A DNA stretch of 10,907 bases from Lachnospiraceae bacterium. Lineage in GTDB: Bacteria; Bacillota_A; Clostridia; Lachnospirales; Lachnospiraceae. This document shows positions 7,419 through 10,907 of the stretch, in pieces. Under the pieces are notes generated by a model. The model was not told where the DNA came from. It did no database searches and was given only the letters and a program-made list of their open reading frames with translations. The stretch is from NCBI GenBank assembly GCA_024689605.1, contig JAILDD010000253.1:1-10907 (forward strand). Direction: 5' to 3'. Numbering within the stretch: position 1 is the first letter of the stretch; the number at the start of each line of letters is the position of its first letter. A program made the translations under genes and the position numbers.

Positions 7419-7680
7419 AAACTTCCCACCTATAGTCTGTGGAAAGCAGAACGACGACTCGCATATGCGCCGGAACCGATGCAACGCCTCGGGAAACTAA
7501 CCGCTAACAGCCCGTAGTTATCCGTCACATGCAAGCCGGCAAAAAGCGTACCGTCTTGCAGCCCTGCACCGGATAACAACGGGCTGTAAGCGCTGGATTT
7601 CCCCTCGGCTAAGGACGCATCGTGATTGTTCCGGTGCAATTGCGAGTGTCGTTCTGGCTAGTTCAGTGAGTGGGAAGTTT
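7419..7680. repeat. 262-bp folded inverted-repeat element; candidate structured RNA or MITE-like element
   Basis: This fills nearly all of the only gene-free stretch of about 300 bases. The ends are perfect 11-bp inverted repeats: AAACTTCCCAC at 7419-7429 and GTGGGAAGTTT at 7670-7680. Nested stems continue inward: 7447-7455/7648-7656, 7457-7463/7641-7647 (one bulged base), 7466-7476/7628-7638 (one G-T pair), 7477-7482/7617-7622, 7486-7488/7607-7609, 7491-7496/7598-7603, 7502-7504/7590-7592, 7508-7515/7579-7586, 7517-7523/7571-7577 and 7530-7535/7555-7560. That is about 77 pairs, with symmetric internal loops such as TAA/TAA at 7505-7507 and 7587-7589. Hand count of 7501-7620 gives 71 of 120 G+C, against 18 of 60 for 7381-7440. 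No U-tract follows, so it is not a simple terminator. No target duplication or encoded protein is evident. Alternatives are an omega/HEARO-type RNA remnant, a MITE, or an RNA-processing hairpin. Identity is unresolved and the strand unknown. Confidence 0.85.
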
Positions 7681-8531
7681 TATATTCCAAAAACTATCCT
7701 CACATACGGTGTCACTGAGTGATATATCGCTGACAGTACACCGTAGTTCTTTTTCACGAAATAATACCAATCTTTTGCAGGCAGTCCCTTGGGAGTTTCT
7801 TTTTTCATTACACGCTCAAATATGGGGAGCTCGGGGTCCTGCCAGCTGTCCTCTATGGGATTGGCTTCGCAGGTGCCCACATAGCCGGCACTGCTTATTA
7901 CCTTGAGGCCTTTGCGCTTCATACGGAGGCCGTAGTCGTAGTCTCCCATACTGTGGGTATAGTGTCCGTCAAGGTTTCCGTTTTTCTTCATGCATTCCAG
8001 AGACATCAGCAGGCAGTTGCAGTTGAAGGTATCGCAGAGCACAGGTTTATTTGCAGGCGGGATCACTTCGAACCTTGCAAAGAATTTCGATAAGGTCCTT
8101 ACGCCTCCGTAGGTCTGCTCCCCGGTTTCGGAACAGACTGCGCCTACGACTGCATTCGCCCTGTAGCGCTTCCTTCTCTTCATCAGGGTATCAATGGAAT
8201 CCTCGAAAAATACCACATCATCATTTACCAGCAGTATGTCATCACCGGGCTTTGCATGCTTGGCTGCATAGGACATGGCATAACGCATGCCCTGATTCCA
8301 GTAAACATTTTTTTTGCAGTGAAGTATCTTAAGACTGATGTCACGATTGCCGTAGCGCCTGCTCTTTTGGGCATTATCCATGCACTTTCTTAAATATATA
8401 CCGGTACCGTCAATGCTTCCGGCATCCACATCCACTACTGTCACGGGACCTTTATAAGCTCCTAACAGTGACTTAAAACAATCCACTGTCTGCTCTCTTC
8501 TGTTGTAGGTAGTCATTAAAACCCAAAGCAT
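7680..8531 (-). CDS. Family 2 glycosyltransferase (rhamnosyltransferase-like GT-A)
   Basis: A 283-residue inverting GT-A glycosyltransferase. The N-terminal strand and loop LMTTYNRREQTVDCF is at 5-19, followed by VVDVDAGSIDGTG at 32-44, the usual nucleotide-contact segment. WNQGMRYAMSYA (78-89) precedes the metal-binding LVNDDVVFF at 101-109 (NDD in the DxD place). CNCLLMS and SMGDYDYGLRMKRKGLK at 194-210 form the acceptor-side region seen in rhamnosyltransferase-type GT2 proteins. There are no membrane helices. An AGGGGG ribosome site at 8539-8544 lies 7 bases before the ATG. It is the last gene before the folded element, and its TAA stop (7682-7680) shares its final base with the element's terminal repeat. 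The C-terminus may therefore have been altered by the element's arrival. The sugar donor is not known. Confidence 0.92.
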   Translation of the reverse strand: MLWVLMTTYNRREQTVDCFKSLLGAYKGPVTVVDVDAGSIDGTGIYLRKCMDNAQKSRRYGNRDISLKILHCKKNVYWNQGMRYAMSYAAKHAKPGDDILLVNDDVVFFEDSIDTLMKRRKRYRANAVVGAVCSETGEQTYGGVRTLSKFFARFEVIPPANKPVLCDTFNCNCLLMSLECMKKNGNLDGHYTHSMGDYDYGLRMKRKGLKVISSAGYVGTCEANPIEDSWQDPELPIFERVMKKETPKGLPAKDWYYFVKKNYGVLSAIYHSVTPYVRIVFGI

Positions 8532-8558
8532 ACATTTTCCCCCTGTTCTGCCTTCAGT

Positions 8559-9377
8559 TTAAAAGCCTGCTATCTTCTTATCCGTCAGATGGAAAAGCAC
8601 CTTGCTCTCAAAATCCACTATATCCTTAAGCCAGGGCCATCCATTTTTTTCCGCACTTGCATATGCATGATACACATGCCTGCACCAGGATATGTTCAGC
8701 TTATCTTTTCCTATCTCTTTCTGCAGCCTGTATACTTCCTTGCGGCGGGCCGCATTGTTTAAGCCGGTCTTATTATCCTCATACATCCGGTATACCGCAT
8801 AGGGCTCATGGGTATATACTTTCCTGCCGGATGAAAACAATTCTATAAAAAACTTCCAGTCGAAAACATAGTGATACTTATCATCCAAAAGCCTGTGCTC
8901 ATTTTTCCAGAAGCAGGCAGGCTGCACTATGTAATACCAGCGCCTGATCACATCATCGGTTACATTCCTGTCAGATTTATTATACTCGGTAAATTTCTTA
9001 TTCTTGTCGCAGTACCAGGCATCACCTACGGCAAGCTTAAGTCCCTCATTATCGGAAAAGACTTTATCAACATTCTCAAGCACATGCTCATCGAAATAAA
9101 AATCATCGGAATTAAGCCATGCCACGATCTCGCCCTTTGCCAGACGGAGTCCTTTATTTATGCCGTCAGCCTGGCCCCGGTCCTTTTCACGGATATAATG
9201 TATCCTCTTATCCTTTGCAGCATAGGACTCCACTATTTCCTTCGTACCATCCTCAGAGCAACTGTCGATTATTATATATTCGAAATCCCTGAAGCTCTGA
9301 TTCAATACGGATTCAATGGTATCGGAAATATATTCAGCCTGTTCAAATGTAGGTGTGATTATTGAAAATCTGCACAT
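8559..9377 (-). CDS. Family 2 glycosyltransferase (WcaA-like GT-A)
   Basis: A 272-residue GT-A glycosyltransferase of the common WcaA-like type. It begins almost directly with the first strand, FSIITPTFEQAEYISDTIES at 4-23, followed by the SVLNQSFRDFEYIIIDSCSEDGT region (Asp38 and Asp43 contact the nucleotide). Next are EKDRGQADGINKGLRLAKGE at about 64-83 and the DxD-type AWLNSDDFY at 86-94. FDWKFFIELF at about 172-181 is the catalytic-base region. The C-terminal part is helical and charged. It starts 17 bases after the phosphatase gene. The best purine tract (AAGGA) is about 14 bases from the ATG, longer than usual, so translation may depend on coupling. It is clearly different in sequence from the neighbouring GT2, so the pair is not a recent duplication. 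Donor and acceptor are unknown. Confidence 0.92.
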   Translation of the reverse strand: MCRFSIITPTFEQAEYISDTIESVLNQSFRDFEYIIIDSCSEDGTKEIVESYAAKDKRIHYIREKDRGQADGINKGLRLAKGEIVAWLNSDDFYFDEHVLENVDKVFSDNEGLKLAVGDAWYCDKNKKFTEYNKSDRNVTDDVIRRWYYIVQPACFWKNEHRLLDDKYHYVFDWKFFIELFSSGRKVYTHEPYAVYRMYEDNKTGLNNAARRKEVYRLQKEIGKDKLNISWCRHVYHAYASAEKNGWPWLKDIVDFESKVLFHLTDKKIAGF

Positions 9378-9394
9378 ATCAAATACCGTTGTCC

Positions 9395-9868
9395 TTACGC
9401 ATTCCTCTCGCCTGATATGAGCCTTGCAAGCTCCCTTACCACGCCATAGCCGCCGTTCTTTCCGGATACCCAGTCGGCAATCTCAAGTATCTCAGGCTCA
9501 GCATCCTTCGGTGCACCCTTTATACCTACGCATCCCATGGCTTCTATATCATTTAAGTCATTACCGATATACATGACTTTATCCAGTCCCACGGCCTTTT
9601 CGGCACAATATTTTTCCAGGGTCTCCTTTTTGTCAGACACCCCGTGTATCACTTCAATCTTTAGCTTTTCAGCACGCATCTCAACCACAGGATTCACTTC
9701 TGTGGACAGGATCACCTGCTCAATGCCCAGCTTCCTTATCATGCCCACGCCGTAGCCGTCACCCCGGTTAGCCATGACACTCTCATTCCCGTTCTGGTCC
9801 ACCAGGACACGGTTGTCAGTCATAACGCCGTCAAAATCATATACTATCAGTTCTATATTTTCAAACAT
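9395..9868 (-). CDS. KdsC-type HAD sugar-phosphate phosphatase
   Basis: A 157-residue C0-type HAD phosphatase of the KdsC group, which works as a cytoplasmic tetramer and removes phosphate from 8- or 9-carbon keto-sugar acids. Motif I is YDFDGVMTDN at 10-19 with nucleophile Asp11 and acid/base Asp13. Motif II is VILSTEVNPVVEMRAEKL at 52-69. Lys80 in GVSDKK is motif III. IGNDLNDIEAM at 101-111 is motif IV. The C-terminal glycine loop KNGGYGVVRELARLI (137-151) is the tail that closes the neighbour's active site in KdsC. The STEVNPV form of motif II differs from the TGRxS of true KdsC and recalls the HAD domain fused to CMP-acylneuraminate synthetases. I therefore favour a nonulosonate 9-phosphate or related substrate over Kdo 8-phosphate. 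No synthase or CMP-transferase partner is in the window. GGGGGA at 9878-9883 is its ribosome site. Confidence 0.88.
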   Translation of the reverse strand: MFENIELIVYDFDGVMTDNRVLVDQNGNESVMANRGDGYGVGMIRKLGIEQVILSTEVNPVVEMRAEKLKIEVIHGVSDKKETLEKYCAEKAVGLDKVMYIGNDLNDIEAMGCVGIKGAPKDAEPEILEIADWVSGKNGGYGVVRELARLISGERNA

Positions 9869-9888
9869 ATGCAGATTTCCCCCGGCAA

Positions 9889-10803
9889 TCAGATTATATG
9901 GAGTTTTCTTTTCAGAACCTCCATGATCTTCTTTGTCCCGTAATACTTTTTGATGTAAGCCCTGTCATAGTCCGTGTCACGGCGAATGACTTTTCTCTTT
10001 TTCATAGGAAATCGCATTTTTCCATATGAGAAATCCTCATCGCAGCTTCCGTTTGTATGAGTAGCATCTTCCCTGTCGAAGCCTATATTGCGTATCATAT
10101 TCACAGCAGGAACTATCCCCAGTCCCCCATGGGTATGCCGGCAGTAATCCCACTGTATGTCCCAGGTATCCTTCTTATGTGTGTAGACACTGTTCACATG
10201 TTTCTTTATAAACAGATACGAAAGACCGCTCTGGACTTTTTTAAGCTCACCTTTACGCTTTACCTGTGGCCAGGTCTTTACATCAGGATCATAATACTTC
10301 CAGGCCCTTGCCCAGGTAGCCCATCCCCAGATGCTTGAGAAACAGGAGAATGTATATGCACCTTTTATCTTTGCTCCCTTAAGCAGGTTCGTACCGGATA
10401 TCATCATTACCTTTTTGTCATTCTTGTATAATTCCAAAAGTTCATCGCAGTACCTGAAGAATTCCGGCGCAGGCACCACATCATCCTCAAGTATTATGGT
10501 GTGGGGTTCCTGGGAAAGTACCCAGCTGATACCGGTATGCATCCTCTCCTTGCAGCCCATATTTTCTTCCGCGTAATTCTTTTTGAATTCGCAGGGCCAG
10601 TCTATATGGGACTCCACATACTCGCGGCACTCCTTAACCTTATCTATGTCATCCGGCCTGCCCTTCCGGGGAGCATCCGATACCAGATAAAACCTTGAAG
10701 GCCTTGCCTTCCTGATCTCTTCAAAAACTTCCTTTGTTGTGTCCGGTCTGTTGAACACTATCATCATCACAGCCGTTTTTAACTTATAAACTTCTTCGCT
10801 CAT
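9889..10803 (-). CDS. HlpA/GNT-I-like glycosyltransferase
   Basis: A 304-residue GT-A type protein of the group often labelled hemolytic protein HlpA-like, related in fold to GNT-I (GT13-like) transferases; the haemolysin name is historical. It shows AVMMIVFNRPDTTKEVFEEI near the N-terminus, FYLVSDAPRKGRP at about 38-50, NMGCKERMHTGISWVL at about 81-96, and the metal-binding ILEDDVVPAPEFFRYC at about 104-119 (EDD as in GNT-I). MMISGTN and a conserved aromatic patch SIWGWATWARAWKYYD follow, and DTWDIQWDY lies in the acceptor half. There is no membrane anchor. The ATG at 10803 overlaps the preceding TGA by one base (TGATG). A GTG at 10806 is an alternative start that would overlap by four bases, and AAAGGG is well placed for either. 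The product likely adds a sugar early in repeat-unit assembly; specificity is unknown. Confidence 0.88.
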   Translation of the reverse strand: MSEEVYKLKTAVMMIVFNRPDTTKEVFEEIRKARPSRFYLVSDAPRKGRPDDIDKVKECREYVESHIDWPCEFKKNYAEENMGCKERMHTGISWVLSQEPHTIILEDDVVPAPEFFRYCDELLELYKNDKKVMMISGTNLLKGAKIKGAYTFSCFSSIWGWATWARAWKYYDPDVKTWPQVKRKGELKKVQSGLSYLFIKKHVNSVYTHKKDTWDIQWDYCRHTHGGLGIVPAVNMIRNIGFDREDATHTNGSCDEDFSYGKMRFPMKKRKVIRRDTDYDRAYIKKYYGTKKIMEVLKRKLHII

Positions 10804-10907
10804 CACTTTGAACCCTTTCCGAAAAGAACTACTCCCACTGTCTGCAGAAGTATCTTGCAGTCAAGCAGAAGGGACCACTGGTCTATATACTCAAGGTCAA
10901 GCCTTAC
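10803..10907 (-). CDS. Undecaprenyl-phosphate sugar transferase, C-terminal fragment
   Basis: The last 34 codons and TGA stop of a gene entering from the right edge. The visible peptide starts VRLDLEYIDQWSLLLDCKIL and ends with a hydrophobic segment and LFGKGSK. The pattern D-L-x-Y-I-x-x-W-S-L-x-x-D-x-K-I-L is the conserved C-terminal end of the bacterial sugar transferase domain (Pfam PF02397; WbaP, WcaJ and PglC type). These membrane enzymes start each repeat unit by moving a sugar 1-phosphate from a nucleotide sugar to undecaprenyl phosphate. The catalytic Asp-Glu pair and the membrane segment lie outside the window, so the sugar cannot be guessed. The stop overlaps the next start codon, so it is the upstream gene of the same operon. 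Confidence 0.85.
   Translation of the reverse strand, partial: VRLDLEYIDQWSLLLDCKILLQTVGVVLFGKGSK

Noticed and set aside
7430..7639. A 69-codon minus-strand reading frame inside the folded element
   Set aside because: Its peptide has no domain pattern, it has no ribosome site, and its sequence is fully accounted for by the stem-loop complementarity.
7419..7680. Folded element as a rho-independent terminator
   Set aside because: The fold is far larger than a terminator hairpin and no run of U follows on either strand.
7419..7680. CRISPR array or tandem repeats
   Set aside because: The repeats are two inverted arms read once, not regularly spaced direct repeats. I saw no direct-repeat array and no tRNA or rRNA in the window.
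8871..9365. Plus-strand reading frame of 164 codons
   Set aside because: It is antisense to a clear family 2 glycosyltransferase and has no independent motifs or ribosome site.

Overview
This window lies inside a surface-polysaccharide (capsule or exopolysaccharide) biosynthesis locus. Every gene is on the minus strand, so transcription runs from the right edge (10907) to the left edge (1). Gene spacing is tight (overlaps of one base up to gaps of about 30 bases) except at two places, so most of the window is probably one operon. Moderate GC content, strong AAGGAG-type ribosome binding sites, a VanZ-domain protein and the style of the glycosyltransferases suggest a Gram-positive Firmicute of the class Clostridia, plausibly Lachnospiraceae. 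That placement is inferred from protein style and was not tested by any search.

In transcription order: the C-terminus of an undecaprenyl-phosphate sugar transferase (initiating enzyme, 10803-10907, cut by the window edge); a GNT-I/HlpA-like glycosyltransferase (9889-10803); a stand-alone KdsC-type HAD sugar-phosphate phosphatase (9395-9868); two family-2 glycosyltransferases (8559-9377 and 7680-8531); a gene-free stretch that is almost entirely one highly folded inverted-repeat element (7419-7680); UDP-glucuronate decarboxylase (UDP-xylose synthase, 6442-7377); a VanZ-WecG/TagA fusion (5162-6421); two GT4-type glycosyltransferases (3939-5159 and 2669-3862); a WbsX-like GH99-type protein (1550-2668); a left-handed beta-helix acetyltransferase (903-1526); and the N-terminal 295 codons of another glycosyltransferase-like protein running off the left edge (1-886).

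Read as a pathway, the sugar transferase loads the first sugar phosphate on the lipid carrier. The TagA-like enzyme could add an early sugar, and the GT2, GT4 and HlpA-like enzymes extend the repeat unit. The decarboxylase supplies UDP-xylose, and the acetyltransferase decorates the product. Flippase, polymerase, chain-length control and UDP-glucose dehydrogenase are not in the window and must lie outside it if the pathway is complete.

The most unusual object is the 262-bp element at 7419-7680. It has perfect 11-bp terminal inverted repeats and about 77 base pairs of nested self-complementarity, is GC-rich against an AT-rich flank, and starts inside the stop codon of the upstream glycosyltransferase. 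I cannot assign it to a known family. A structured RNA or a non-autonomous mobile element are the best explanations.
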